Origin: Oasisia sp. SBJ-2009
Lineage: Eukaryota; Annelida; Polychaeta; Sabellida; Siboglinidae
Assembly: GCA_964017155.1 (NCBI GenBank)
Contig: OZ024857.1
Span: 35,113,241 to 35,177,240, forward strand
Direction: 5' to 3'
Length of the DNA: 64,000 bases
Both the position numbers and the translations under genes were made by a program. A model generated the notes under the pieces. It saw only the letters and a list, made by a program, of their open reading frames with translations. It ran no database searches and was not told the DNA's origin. Positions 22,203-35,409 of this stretch are shown one piece after another. Numbering within the stretch: the stretch's first letter is position 1; every line of letters starts with the position of its first letter.

Positions 22203-23865
22203 CTAAAACACACAAGGACACTGACATGACTGGAGAAACATGGAACAGGAGACTGATCAAGTGTTGGTCTTCCATCAGAACGCCTGTGGAACCTGGAACA
22301 AGAGACTGAGCAAGTGTTGGTCTTCCATTAGAACGCCTGTGGAACCTGGAACAAGAGACTGAGCAAGTGTTGGTCTTCCATCAGAACGCCTGTGGAACCT
22401 GGAACAAGAGACTGATCAAGTGTTGGTCTTCCATCAGAACGCCTGTGGAACCTGGAACAAGAGACTGAGCAAGTGTTGGTCTTCCATCAGAACGCCTGTG
22501 GAACCTGGAACAAGAGACTGAGCAAGTGTTGGTCTTCCATCAGAACGCCTGTGGAACCTGGAACAAGAGACTGATCAAGTGTTGGTCTTCCATCAGAACG
22601 CCTGTGGAACCTGGAACAAGAGACTGAGCAAGTGTTGGTCTTCCATCAGAACGCCTGTGGAACCTGGAACAAGAGACTGAGCAAGTGTTGGTCTTCCATC
22701 AGAACGCCTGTGGAACCTGGAACAAGAGACTGAGCAAGTGTTGGTCTTCCATCAGAACGCCTGTGGAACCTGGAACAAGAGACTGAGCAAGTGTTGGTCT
22801 TCCATCAGAACGCCTGTGGAACCTGGAACAAGAGACTGAGCAAGTGTTGGTCTTCCATCAGAACGCCTGTGGAACCTGGAACAAGAGACTGAGCAAGTGT
22901 TGGTCTTCCATCAGAACGCCTGTGGAACCTGGAACAAGAGACTGAGCAAGTGTTGGTCTTCCATCAGAATACCCAAAAAACAAAAGGAGTGTTGGTTTTC
23001 CATCAGAATACCCAAGGAACCAAACGAGTGTTGGTCTTCCATCAGAATACCCAAGGAACTAAACTAGTGTTGGTCTTCTATTAGAATACCCAAGGAACCA
23101 AACAAGTGTTGATCTTCCATCAGAATACCCAAGGAACCAAACGAGTGTTGGTCTTCCATCATAATACCCAAGGAACCAAACGGGTATTGGTCTTCTATTA
23201 GAATATCCAAGGAAGTTGGAACAAGAGACTCAGCAAATGTTGGTATTTCATCACAGGCGTGTAACCTGAAACAAGAGACTGAACAGTGAGCAAGTGTTGG
23301 TATTCCATCAGAACACGCATATAACCTGGAACAAAAGACTGACCAAATGTTGGTCTTGCACCAGAACATCCATGGTGCCTGCAATAAGAAGGATACTGAA
23401 CAGAAATTACTGAACAAGAGCTTATTTTTCCAAAGAATACCTGTGGAAAGAAAAACATTAATAGGTAAAAGTTTAATAAATACTAGACTAGTACTATGTT
23501 CTACGTATTAACACTTAAGATATTAACAAGTGAGCTATTCATTCAAGCAATATTACTTGGTATTAAATGACTGGAAGTAGAAGCAATGTGCCCCTCACCG
23601 TGGCGGACCCCGTCATGCTGGCAAGGATCTTCTGCACATCCCGTCCATTATGCAGTTGGTTTAACTCGACGGCTGTGTAGGGGACCCCAAGGTTCTCAAA
23701 GACACGCTTTGCCATTTTACAATATGAACATGTTGTCTTTGAGAATATGACAACACAGTTACTCTGAATGAGGCCGTCCACCATGCCATCGAGGTCAGTC
23801 ATGGACATCGAGCTGGAGGCGGAACTTGAATTGCCGTTACCCATCATCGAAACAGTTTCTCCCAT
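22095..23865 (-). CDS. GLRX2: Glutaredoxin 2-like thiol oxidoreductase (complete)
   Basis: Two exons on the minus strand, 23865-23599 and 22202-22095 (stop TAA), joined at phase 0 by a GT-AG intron, giving 124 residues, the usual size of a vertebrate GLRX2 core. It would reduce protein-glutathione mixed disulfides. The thioredoxin fold shows NCVVIFSKTTCSYCKMAKRVF with the CSYC active site, TVPRVFING with the cis-Pro, and CIGGGTET for glutathione binding. CSYC (not CPYC) is the GLRX2 form known to hold a bridging 2Fe-2S cluster. Two starts are possible: Met at 23865 (MGETVS) or at 23844 (MGNGNSSS). Both place Gly second with Ser or Thr near, compatible with N-myristoylation. No mitochondrial presequence is visible, though an upstream alternative exon is not excluded. 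It is transcribed divergently from TBC1D9. Confidence 0.93.
22235..23400 (-). repeat. 53/39-bp minisatellite carrying the GLRX2 acceptor
   Basis: It nearly fills the GLRX2 intron. On the minus strand the 53-bp unit contains CTTGTTCCAG/GTTCCACAGGCGTTCTGATGG. The real junction is GTGTTTTAG/GTTCCGCGGGTGTTCATCAATGG. A 39-bp subtype (22965-23215) has GGTTCCTTGGGTATTCTGATGG. Each unit is thus an acceptor plus exon start. Using a copied acceptor would give V-P-Q-A-F-stop. The 53-bp part (22240-22965) is highly homogeneous (about 14 units); the distal part up to 23400 is diverged. Confidence 0.93.
23599..23865 (-). CDS. GLRX2: GLRX2 exon 1 (coding)
   Basis: 89 codons from Met at 23865 to ACG/GTGAGG. 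It encodes a Ser-rich N-terminus, one helix and the CSYC active site, ending ILASMTGSAT, followed by VPRV from exon 2. The TTG codon just upstream (23868) is in frame but not an AUG. Confidence 0.92.
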
Positions 23866-23984
23866 CAAAATAGTTCAGTTTTGCAGCACATTGGCAATTT
23901 GTTGCAGATGTTGTTTGGTGGTGATGTCAATACAACCTCATATCTGAAATGCACATGTCATATTAAAATTACCTACCTGGTGGT

Positions 23985-26900
23985 CTTTATACTTTACTCC
24001 CCGGTGGCCTTTATACTTTACTCCCCGGTGGCCTTGTTACTTTACTCCCCAGTGACCTTTATACTTTACTCCCCAGTGACCTTTATACTTTACTCCCCAG
24101 TGGCCTTTATACTTTACTCCCCAGTGGGGTCTTCATACTTTACTCCCCAGTGGCCCTTATACTTTACTCCCCGGTGGGCTTCATACTTTTCTCCCCGGTG
24201 GCCTATATACTTTACTCCCCAGTGGCCCTTATACTTTACTCCCCAGTGGCCCTTATACTTTACTCCCCAGTGGCCCTTATACTTTACTTCCCAGTGGCCC
24301 TTATACTTTACTCCCCAGTGGCCCTTATACTTTACTCCCCGGTGTCCTTTATACTTTACTCCTGAATGGCCCTTATTCTTTACTTCCCAGTGGCCTTTAT
24401 ACTTTACTCCCCAGTGTCCTTTATACTTTACTTCCCAGTGGCCTTTATACTTTACTCCCCAGTGGCCCTTATTCTTTACTTCCCAGTGGCCTTTATTCTT
24501 TACTTCCCAGTGGCCTTTATTCTTTACTTCCCAGTGGCCCTTATACTTTACTCCCCAGTGGCCCTTATACTTTACTCCCCAGTGGCCCTTATACTTTACT
24601 TCCCAGTGGCCCTTATACTTTACTCCCCAGTGGCCCTTATACTTTACTCCTGAGTGGCCCTTATTCTTTACTTCCCAGTGGCCCTTATACTTTACTCCCC
24701 GGTGTCCTTTATACTTTACTCCTGAGTGGCCCTTATTCTTTACTTCCCAGTGGCCTTTATACTTTACTCCCCAGTGTCCTTTATACTTTACTTCCCAGTG
24801 GCCTTTATACTTTACTCCCCAGTGGCCCTTATTCTTTACTTCCCAGTGGCCTTTATTCTTTACTTCCCAGTGGCCTTTATTCTTTACTTCCCAGTGGCCT
24901 TTATACTTTACTCCCCAGTGGCCCTTATTCTTTACTCCCCAGTGGCCCTTATTCTTTACTTCCCAGTGGCCTTTATTCTTTACTCCCCAGTGGCCTTTAT
25001 ACTTTACTTCCCAGTGGCCCTTATTCTTTACTTCCCAGTGGCCCTTATACTTTACTCCCCAGTGTCCTTTATACTTTACTCCTGAGTGGCCCTTATTCTT
25101 TACTTCCCAGTGGCCCTTATACTTTACTCCCCAGTGTCCTTTATACTTTACTTCCCAGTGGCCTTTATACTTTACTCCCCAGTGGCCCTTATTCTTTACT
25201 TCCCAGTGGCCTTTATTCTTTACTTCCCAGTGGTCTTTATACTTTACTCCCCAGTGGCCTTTATACTTTACTCCAGTGGTCTTTATACTTTACTCGCCGA
25301 TGTCCTTTATACTTTACTCCCAAGTGGCCTTTATACTTCACTCCCCAGTGTCCTTTATACTTGACTCCCAAGTGGCCTTTATACTTCACTCCCCAGTGGC
25401 CCTTATATTTTACTCCCCAGTGTCCTTTATACTTGACTCCCAAGTGGCCTTTATACTTGACTCCCCGGTGTCCTTTATACTTGACTCCCCAGTGTCCTTT
25501 ATACTTGACTCCCAAGTGGCCTTTATACTTGACTCCCCGGTGTCCTTTATACTTTTCTTCCCGGTGGCTTTTATACTTTACTCCCCAGTGGCTTTTATAC
25601 TTCACTCCCCAGTGGCCCTTATTCTTTACTTCCCAGTGGCCTTTATACTATACTCCCCAGTGGCCCTTATTCTTTACTTCCCAGTGGCCTTTATACTATA
25701 CTCCCCAGTGGCCCTTATTCTTTACTTCCCAGTGGTCTTTATACTTTACTCCCCAGTGGCCTTTATACTTTACTCCCCAGTGGCCCTTATTCTTTACTTC
25801 CCAGTGGTCTTTATACTTTACTGCCCAGTGGCCTTTATACTTTACTCCCCAGTGGCCCTTATTCTTTACTTCCCAGTGGCCTTTATTCTTTACTTCCCAG
25901 TGGCCCTTATACTTTACTCCCCAGTGGCCCTTATTCTTTACTTCCCAGTGGTCTTTATACTTTACTCCCCAGTGGCCTTTATACTTTACTCCCCAGTGGC
26001 CCTTATTCTTTACTTCCCAGTGGTCTTTATACTTTACTCCCCAGTGGCCTTTATACTTTACTCCAGTGGCCTTTATACTTTACTCCCCAGTGACCCTGAT
26101 TCTTTACTTCCCAGTGGCCTTTATACTTTACTCCCCAGTGGCCCTTATTCTTTACTTCCCAGTGGCCTTCATTCTTTACTTCCCAGTGGCCTTTATACTT
26201 GACTCCCCGGTGTCCTTTATACTTGACTCCCAAGTGGTCTTTATACTTTACTTCCCAGTGGCCTTTATTCTTTACTTCCCAGTGTCCTTTATTCTTTACT
26301 CCCAGCGGCCCTTAAACCTTACTCCCCACTCCCCGGTATCCTTTATACTTTACTCCCCAATGTCCTTTATACTTGACTCCCAAGTGGCCTTTATACTTGA
26401 CTCCCCGGTGTCCTTTATACTTTTCTTCCCGGTGGCTTTTATACTTTACTCCCCAGTGGCTTTTATACTTCACTCCCCAGTGGCCCTTATTCTTTACTTC
26501 CCAGTGGCCTTTATACTATACTCCCCAGTGGCCCTTATTCTTTACTTCCCAGTGGCCTTTATACTTTACTCCCCAGTGGCCCTTATTCTTTACTTCCCAG
26601 TGGTCTTTATACTTTACTCCCCAGTGGCCCTTATACTTTACTTCCCAGTGGTCTTTATACTTTACTCCCCAGTGGCCTTTATACTTTACTCCCCAGTGGC
26701 CCTTATTCTTTACTTCCCAGTGGCCTTTATTCTTTACTTCCCAGTGGCCCTTATACTTTACTCCCCAGTGGCCCTTATTCTTTACTTCCCAGTGGTCTTT
26801 ATACTTTACTCCCCAGTGGCCTTTATACTTTACTCCCCAGTGGCCCTTATTCTTTACTTCCCAGTGGTCTTTATACTTTACTCCCCAGTGGCCTTTATAC

Positions 26901-29900
26901 TTTACTCCAGTGGCCTTTATACTTTACTCCCCAGTGACCCTTATTCTTTACTTCCCAGTGGCCTTTATACTTGACTCCCCAGTGGCCCTTATTCTTTACT
27001 TCCCAGTGGCCTTCATTCTTTACTTCCCAGTGGCCTTTATACTTGACTCCCCGGTGTCCTTTATACTTGACTCCCAAGTGGTCTTTATACTTTACTTCCC
27101 AGTGGCCTTTATTCTTTACTTCCCAGTGTCCTTTATTCTTTACTCCCAGTGGCCCTTAAACCTTACTCCCCACTCCCCAGTGTCCTTTATACTTCACTCC
27201 CAAGTGGCCTTTATACTTGACTCCCAAGTGGCCTTTATACTTGACTCCCCGGTGTCCTTTATACTTGACTCCCCGGTATCCTTTATACTTTACTCCCCAG
27301 TGGCCCTTATACTTTACTCCCCAGTGGCCTTTATACTTGACTCCCCGGTGTCCTTTATACTTTACTCCCCACTCCCCACTGTCCTTTATACTTGACTCCC
27401 AAGTGGCCTTTATACTTGACTCCCCGGTGTCCTTTATACTTTACTCCCCAGTGGCCCTTATACTTTACTCCCCAGTGGCCTTTATACTTCACTCCCCGGT
27501 GTCCTTTATACTTTACTCCCCACTCCCCACTGTCCTTTATACTTGACTCCCAAGTGGCCTTTATACTTGACTCCCCGGTGTCCTTTATACTTTACTCCCC
27601 AGTGGCCCTTATTCTTTACTTCCCAGTGGCCCTTATACTTTACTCCCCAGTGTCCTTTATACTTTACTTCCCAGTGGCCTTTATACTTTACTCCCCAGTG
27701 GCCCTTATTCTTTACTTCCCAGTGGCCTTTATTCTTTACTTCCCAGTGGTCTTTATACTTTACTCCCCAGTGGCCTTTATACTTTACTCCAGTGGTCTTT
27801 ATACTTTACTCGCCGATGTCCTTTATACTTTACTCCCAAGTGGCCTTTATACTTCACTCCCCAGTGTCCTTTATACTTGACTCCCAAGTGGCCTTTATAC
27901 TTCACTCCCCAGTGGCCCTTATATTTTACTCCCCAGTGTCCTTTATACTTGACTCCCAAGTGGCCTTTATACTTGACTCCCCGGTGTCCTTTATACTTGA
28001 CTCCCCAGTGTCCTTTATACTTGACTCCCAAGTGGCCTTTATACTTGACTCCCCGGTGTCCTTTATACTTTTCTTCCCGGTGGCTTTTATACTTTACTCC
28101 CCAGTGGCTTTTATACTTCACTCCCCAGTGGCCCTTATTCTTTACTTCCCAGTGGCCTTTATACTATACTCCCCAGTGGCCCTTATTCTTTACTTCCCAG
28201 TGGTCTTTATACTTTACTCCCCAGTGGCCTTTATACTTTACTCCCCAGTGGCCCTTATTCTTTACTTCCCAGTGGTCTTTATACTTTACTCCCCAGTGGC
28301 CTTTATACTTTACTCCCCAGTGGCCCTTATTCTTTACTTCCCAGTGGCCTTTATTCTTTACTTCCCAGTGGCCCTTATACTTTACTCCCCAGTGGCCCTT
28401 ATTCTTTACTTCCCAGTGGTCTTTATACTTTACTCCCCAGTGGCCTTTATACTTTACTCCCCAGTGGCCCTTATTCTTTACTTCCCAGTGGTCTTTATAC
28501 TTTACTCCCCAGTGGCCTTTATACTTTACTCCAGTGGCCTTTATACTTTACTCCCCAGTGACCCTTATTCTTTACTTCCCAGTGGCCTTTATACTTTACT
28601 CCCCAGTGGCCCTTATTCTTTACTTCCCAGTGGCCTTCATTCTTTACTTCCCAGTGGCCTTTATACTTGACTCCCCGGTGTCCTTTATACTTGACTCCCA
28701 AGTGGTCTTTATACTTTACTTCCCAGTGGCCTTTATTCTTTACTTCCCAGTGTCCTTTATTCTTTACTCCCAGCGGCCCTTAAACCTTACTCCCCACTCC
28801 CCGGTATCCTTTATACTTTACTCCCCAGTGTCCTTTATACTTGACTCCCAAGTGGCCTTTATACTTGACTCCCCGGTGTCCTTTATACTTTTCTTCCCGG
28901 TGGCTTTTATACTTTACTCCCCAGTGGCTTTTATACTTCACTCCCCAGTGGCCCTTATTCTTTACTTCCCAGTGGCCCTTATATTTTACTTCCCACTGTT
29001 CCCAGTGGTCTTTATACTTTACTCCCCAGTGGCCTTTATACTATACTCCCCAGTGGCCCTTATTCTTTACTTCCCAGTGGCCTTTATACTATACTCCCCA
29101 GTGGCCCTTATTCTTTACTTCCCAGTGGCCTTTATACTTTACTTCCCAGTGGCCTTTATACTTTACTCCCCAGTGACCCTTATACTTTACTTCCCAGTGG
29201 TCTTTATACTTTACTTCCCAGTGACCCTTATTCTTTACTTCCCAGTGGTCTTTATACTTTACTTCCCAGTGGCCCTTATTCTTTACTTCCCAGTGGCCTT
29301 TATACTATACTCCCCAGTGGCCCTTATTCTTTACTTCCCAGTGGCCTTTATACTTTACTTCCCAGTGGCCTTTATACTTTACTCCCCAGTGACCCTTATT
29401 CTTTACTTCCCAGTGGCCTTTATTCTTTACTTCCCAGTGGCCCTTATACTTTACTCCCCAGTGACCCTTATACTTTACTTCCCAGTGGTCTTTATACTTT
29501 ACTTCCCAGTGACCCTTATTCTTTACTCCCCAGTGACCCTTATTCTTTACTTCCCAGTGGCCCTTATTCTTTACTTCCCAGTGGTCTTTATACTTTACTC
29601 CCCAGTGGCCTTTATACTTTACTCCAGTGGCCTTTATACTTTACTCCCCAGTGACCCTTATTCTTTACTTCCCAGTGGCCTTTATACTTTACTCCCCAGT
29701 GGCCCTTATTCTTTACTTCCCAGTGGCCTTCATTCTTTACTTCCCAGTGGCCTTTATACTTGACTCCCCGGTGTCCTTTATACTTGACTCCCAAGTGGTC
29801 TTTATACTTTACTTCCCAGTGGCCTTTATTCTTTACTTCCCAGTGTCCTTTATTCTTTACTCCCAGCGGCCCTTAAACCTTACTCCCCACTCCCCGGTAT

Positions 29901-32690
29901 CCTTTATACTTTACTCCCCAGTGTCCTTTATACTTGACTCCCAAGTGGCCTTTATACTTGACTCCCCGGTGTCCTTTATACTTTTCTTCCCGGTGGCTTT
30001 TATACTTTACTCCCCAGTGGCTTTTATACTTCACTCCCCAGTGGCCCTTATTCTTTACTTCCCAGTGGCCCTTATATTTTACTTCCCACTGTTCCCAGTG
30101 GTCTTTATACTTTACTCCCCAGTGGCCTTTATACTATACTCCCCAGTGGCCCTTATTCTTTACTTCCCAGTGGCCTTTATACTATACTCCCCAGTGGCCC
30201 TTATTCTTTACTTCCCAGTGGCCTTTATACTTTACTTCCCAGTGGCCTTTATACTTTACTCCCCAGTGACCCTTATACTTTACTTCCCAGTGGTCTTTAT
30301 ACTTTACTTCCCAGTGACCCTTATTCTTTACTTCCCAGTGGTCTTTATACTTTACTTCCCAGTGGCCCTTATTCTTTACTTCCCAGTGGCCTTTATACTA
30401 TACTCCCCAGTGGCCCTTATTCTTTACTTCCCAGTGGCCTTTATACTTTACTTCCCAGTGGCCTTTATACTTTACTCCCCAGTGACCCTTATTCTTTACT
30501 TCCCAGTGGCCTTTATTCTTTACTTCCCAGTGGCCCTTATACTTTACTCCCCAGTGACCCTTATACTTTACTTCCCAGTGGTCTTTATACTTTACTTCCC
30601 AGTGACCCTTATTCTTTACTCCCCAGTGACCCTTATTCTTTACTTCCCAGTGGCCTTTATTCTTTACTTCCCAGTGGCCCTTATACTTTACTCCCCAGTG
30701 GCCCTTATTCTTTACTTCCCAGTGGTCTTTATACTTTACTCCCCAGTGGCCTTTATACTTTACTCCCCAGTGGCCCTTATTCTTTACTTCCCAGTGGCCT
30801 TTATTCTTTACTTCCCAGTGACCCTTATTCTTTACTTCCCAGTGGCCCTTATTCTTTACTCCCCAGTGACCCTTATTCTTTACTTCCCAGTGGCCTTTAT
30901 TCTTTACTCCCCAGTGGCCCTTATACTTTACTTCCCAGTGGTCTTTATACTTTACTCCCCAGTGGCCTTTATACTTTACTCCCCAGTGGCCCTTATTCTT
31001 TACTTCCCAGTGGCCTTTATTCTTTACTTCCCAGTGGCCCTTATACTTTACTCCCCAGTGGCCCTTATTCTTTACTTCCCAGTGGTCTTTATTCTTTACT
31101 TCCCAGTGGCCTTTATACTTTACTCCCCAGTGGCCCTTATTCTTTACTTCCCAGTGGCCTTTATTCTTTACTTCCCAGTGGCCCTTATACTTTACTCCCC
31201 AGTGGCCCTTATACTTTACTCCCCAGTGGCCCTTATTCTTTACTTCCCAGTGGCCTTTATTCTTTACTCCCCAGTGGCCTTTATACTTTACTCCCCAGTG
31301 GCCCTTATTCTTTACTTCCCAGTGGTCTTTATACTTTACTCCCCAGTGGCCTTTATACTTTACTCCAGTGGCCTTTATACTTTACTCCCCAGTGACCCTT
31401 ATTCTTTACTTCCCAGTGGCCTTTATACTTTACTCCCCAGTGGCCCTTATTCTTTACTTCCCAGTGGCCTTCATTCTTTACTTCCCAGTGGCCTTTATAC
31501 TTGACTCCCCGGTGTCCTTTATACTTGACTCCCAAGTGGTCTTTATACTTTACTTCCCAGTGGCCTTTATTCTTTACTTCCCAGTGTCCTTTATTCTTTA
31601 CTCCCAGTGGCCCTTAAACCTTACTCCCCACTCCCCAGTGTCCTTTATACTTCACTCCCAAGTGGCCTTTATACTTGACTCCCCGGTATCCTTTATACTT
31701 TACTCCCCAGTGGCCGTTATACTTTACTCCCCAGTGGCCTTTATACTTGACTCCCCGGTGTCCTTTATACTTTACTCCCCACTCCCCACTGTCCTTTATA
31801 CTTGACTCCCAAGTGGCCTTTATACTTGACTCCCCGGTGTCCTTTATACTTTACTCCCCAGTGGCCCTTATACTTTACTCCCCAGTGGCCTTTATACTTC
31901 ACTCCCCGGTGTCCTTTATACTTTACTTCCAAGTGGCCTTTATACTTGACTCCCCTGTGTCCTTTATACTTCACTCCCTGGTGTCCTTTATACTTTACTC
32001 CCCAGTGGCCCTTATACTTCACTCCCCGGTGTCCTTTATACTTCACTCCCAAGTGACCTTTATACTTGACTCCCAAGTGGCCTTTATACTTCACTCCCCG
32101 GTGTCCTTTATACTTCACTCCCAAGTGGCCTTTATACTTGACTCCCAAGTGGCCTTTATACTTGACTCCCAAGTGGCCTTTATACTTGACTCCCCAGTGG
32201 CCTTTATACTTGACTCCCCGGTGTCCTTTATACTTGACTCCCCAGTGGCCTTTATACTTGACTCCCCAGTGGCCTTTATACTTGACTCCCCAGTGGCCTT
32301 TATACTTCACTCCCCGGTGTCCTTTATACTTGACTCCCCAGTGGCCTTTATACTTGACTCCCCGGTGTCCTTTATACTTGACTCCCCGGTGTCCTTTATA
32401 CTTGACTCCCCAGTGTCCTTTATACTTGACTCCCCAGTGGCCTTTATACTTGACTCCCCAGTGGCCTTTATACTTGACTCCCAAGTGGCCTTTATACTTC
32501 ACTCCCCGGTGTCCTTTATACTTGACTCCCAAGTGGCCTTTATACTTGACTCCCAAGTGGCCTTTATACTTGACTCCCAAGTGTCCTTTATACTTGACTC
32601 CCCAGTGGCCCTTATACTTTACTCCTCAGTGGCCCTTATACTTGACTCCCCAGTGTCCTTTATACTTTACTCCCCAGTGGCCTTGATAGT
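23985..32690. repeat. 8.7-kb minisatellite, 24-bp unit with higher-order repeats
   Basis: About 360 copies of CCTTTATACTTTACTCCCCA plus GTGG (24 bp) with a limited variant set (TTCCCA, TTGACTCC, CAAGTG, GTGTCC). Because 24 is a multiple of three and the unit lacks stops, several frames on both strands stay open for hundreds of codons. These are not genes. The same variant strings recur as blocks: 25261-25605 equals 27777-28121 (offset 2516), a marked string at 26051 recurs at 28519, 29612 and 31353, and 28841 recurs at 29934 (offset 1093). It lies 5' of GLRX2, between it and TBC1D9. Confidence 0.97.
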
Positions 32691-32887
32691 TTACGCCACA
32701 CTGGCGAAAGGAAAAGACCTAGAGGAAGACTGGCAAGACATTGTAGAGACGAACTGGACGACTACTGGAAGTGTAACATCTGGCAGAGGACAGCGCAAGA
32801 TAGATGTGGATGTAGCATGCTGAGGCTTTCGCCCAACCATGAGACACTATGGTTGCACAATGACGATGACAATGATTACCCCCTGAG

Positions 32888-32940
<53 letters not shown>

Positions 32941-33019
32941 ATATATATATATATCTATATTATATATATAATTATATTTTTTGCACTGGATTTCTTTTTC
33001 CTGGGCAATCCCTAGTCTA
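32690..33019. other. Unique spacer with an AT microsatellite
   Basis: A short unique stretch (32690-32885), then (TA)n at about 32890-32960. No gene signal. A frame running out of the array into this DNA (ending about 32823) is accidental. Confidence 0.6.
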
Positions 33020-33475
33020 GCAGGATGCGTGTTGTGACTGAATTGCTATTGCTTGGCAGTCAAGCAGTTCTTTGGGGAGGACCCAGAGTCCCAGAGACAT
33101 GGATAGATTGAGCTTTGCAGGAAGCTGGGGGAGTGAGTTCCACATTCTGATGGCAGATGGGTAGGAGTGAAAGTAGATGTTTGTTCTTGAGTAGTAATTT
33201 TGGGGCAGTAGTACTTTTTGCAATTAGCCACAAGTTTTTCCTGAGACTGCCTTAAATAGTCCAGGAAGTGGATGCAGGTCGACAAGGCCATGCATGACTT
33301 TGTACATGAGGATGGCCTTGTCAACAATTCTCCTCAGCTTCAGGTTGTCTAGATTCAGCTGCATTACCATGACTGATGCACTATAGCAGTGGAGCTGAAG
33401 TTGTGCAGGATGCAATGGGCTATATCTCATTTGGCCATCTCCAGAATGGTCTTCAGTTCAGTTATGCAGAATAAA

Positions 33476-33742
33476 ATTTTTGCCAGTCACACGTTTTGTT
33501 TTGATGGACACATGGATATTAACCGATATACATAGTCAGTTGAGATGTGCTTTATGACCTGAAATAAATTACAAACACACGTAAAATCCATTTTCAAGGC
33601 ATAACTGACAATATATAGTTATGATTTAGGAAAATCCTTTTTTGCTCCTTCATTTGCCTGTCCACCGAAAATTTTGATCATCCACAATGGGTTTTACCCT
33701 TCCAATTGATGGGTGGATGGGTCTCTGCATAAAGTTGTTGCT
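33476..33742 (+). repeat. Dispersed family Y, copy 1 (nested in LINE)
   Basis: It splits the LINE coding sequence. Shared landmarks with copies at 42170-42420 and 63210-63445: CCAGTCAC near the start, ATGACCTGAAATAAA, CCATTTTCA, and the end ATGATGGGTGGATGGGT then CTCTGCATAAAG. About 265 bp, noncoding, class unknown (SINE or MITE). Confidence 0.75.
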
Positions 33743-34114
33743 GAATGGGATCCCACAGCGCGATGCATACTCCAGTCTGCAGGACTGGTCGGGCTATGGG
33801 GCTAGGCCTTTGAAGCAGTAAGTTTGGATGGACCTGGAACATCCTTTCAGATTTCTGTTGGCAAAAGCAATAGTTGATTTGCCTTTGCAGCTGCAAATTT
33901 TACTTGTTTGCCACAGTGAACCATCTCTGTGAATTCGGCCTTCAGGTACTTGGCACTTGCGACTTTTTCCAGCATGTGGTTTTGGAGAGTGTAGCTGGTC
34001 GAGATCCTGGCCTTTTTCCTGGTGATGGTCCATAGTGACATTTTCTAACATTGAATAACATCTGGTATTTTTGTTCCCAGACTTCTATTTTTTCAGGTCT
34101 TCCTGCAGATTATC

Positions 34115-34564
<450 letters not shown>

Positions 34565-34873
34565 AGATCATCCGCATCAGATAGGGAATGGTGTAGTCGA
34601 CGAAGAGTCAATCATAATCTGCATGCTATCATTGCTATGGTGTTTCATTATGTACATGTGTATGCAACTGGCATTTACATGTAATGATTATGTGTTATAC
34701 TGATAATTTAAGTTGTTTGTCTGCCATAGCTACTATTTTGTTTCACAGAACTGGATAAGTATACATATAAACCATACTAGTGTACGTCCCTGGTTGTGAG
34801 GATGGCGGAAGTTAGAACTGTCCCAATCATAATGTTCTGAATGGGGCATTAGAATATCTTTGATGTTTTTAGA

Positions 34874-34874
<1 letters not shown>

Positions 34875-34925
<51 letters not shown>
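34875..34925. repeat. (TA)n microsatellite
   Basis: About 50 bp of alternating TA directly before the LINE 3' end, possibly its insertion target. Confidence 0.9.
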
Positions 34926-34927
<2 letters not shown>

Positions 34928-34928
<1 letters not shown>

Positions 34929-35372
34929 CCGTGCCTGTGGAATGATCTACCGGACAGTCTGCGACTGATAGACTCACTTGAACTTTTTAAGTCCAACTTG
35001 AAAACACATCTTTTTAAGGCTGCATTTGTAAACTACTTGTAGGGTATTTTATAATGAATTTATTTTAACTGTAATTATATTTTTTTTTAATTATAGCAAT
35101 TTTTTTACTTACATTATTATTAAGTTATTAATATATTTTATTATTTATTTATTATTTATTTATTGCTGATAAATTTAGCTTATGAATTAGGACTTTTAGA
35201 AGCTTTATTTAATTATCTATTTATTATCATTTAACATTTCGTCTTTACGTGCTAGTCTAACTGATTATGAATATTTTCAATATGTATGTGACAGTGTTAC
35301 AATGTATTTTATTTCCCTGAGTGGAAATTTTTCTGGATATACGGCGCTTTACAAATAAAAATTATTATATAT
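34928..35372 (+). mobile_element. 5'-truncated LINE 3' end
   Basis: It reads PCLWNDLPDSLRLIDSLELF then KSNLKTHLFKAAF and a stop, the typical C-terminus of CR1/L2-like reverse-transcriptase ORFs. An AT-rich 3' UTR follows, ending GGCGCTTTACAAATAAAAAT. That tail resembles the SINE tail (GCGCTTTGAACGG...ATATAAGAA) found elsewhere in the window. Confidence 0.75.
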
Positions 35373-35409
35373 ATATATATATATACACCTGAATATATAT
35401 ATATATATA

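Noticed and set aside
23950..23990. Splice donor (ACCACCAG/GTAGGT, minus strand) at the edge of the 24-bp array, which would make that array junction-seeded too
   Set aside because: The last unit aligns with this string at about 17 of 24 positions, but no matching upstream exon or acceptor is evident, and the array would lie on the exon side. Needs 5' cDNA data for GLRX2.
23881..29763. Very long open frames (up to 773 codons, both strands) in the 24-bp array
   Set aside because: The unit length is a multiple of three and lacks stops, so several overlapping frames are open at once. There is no domain, no splice context and no codon bias.
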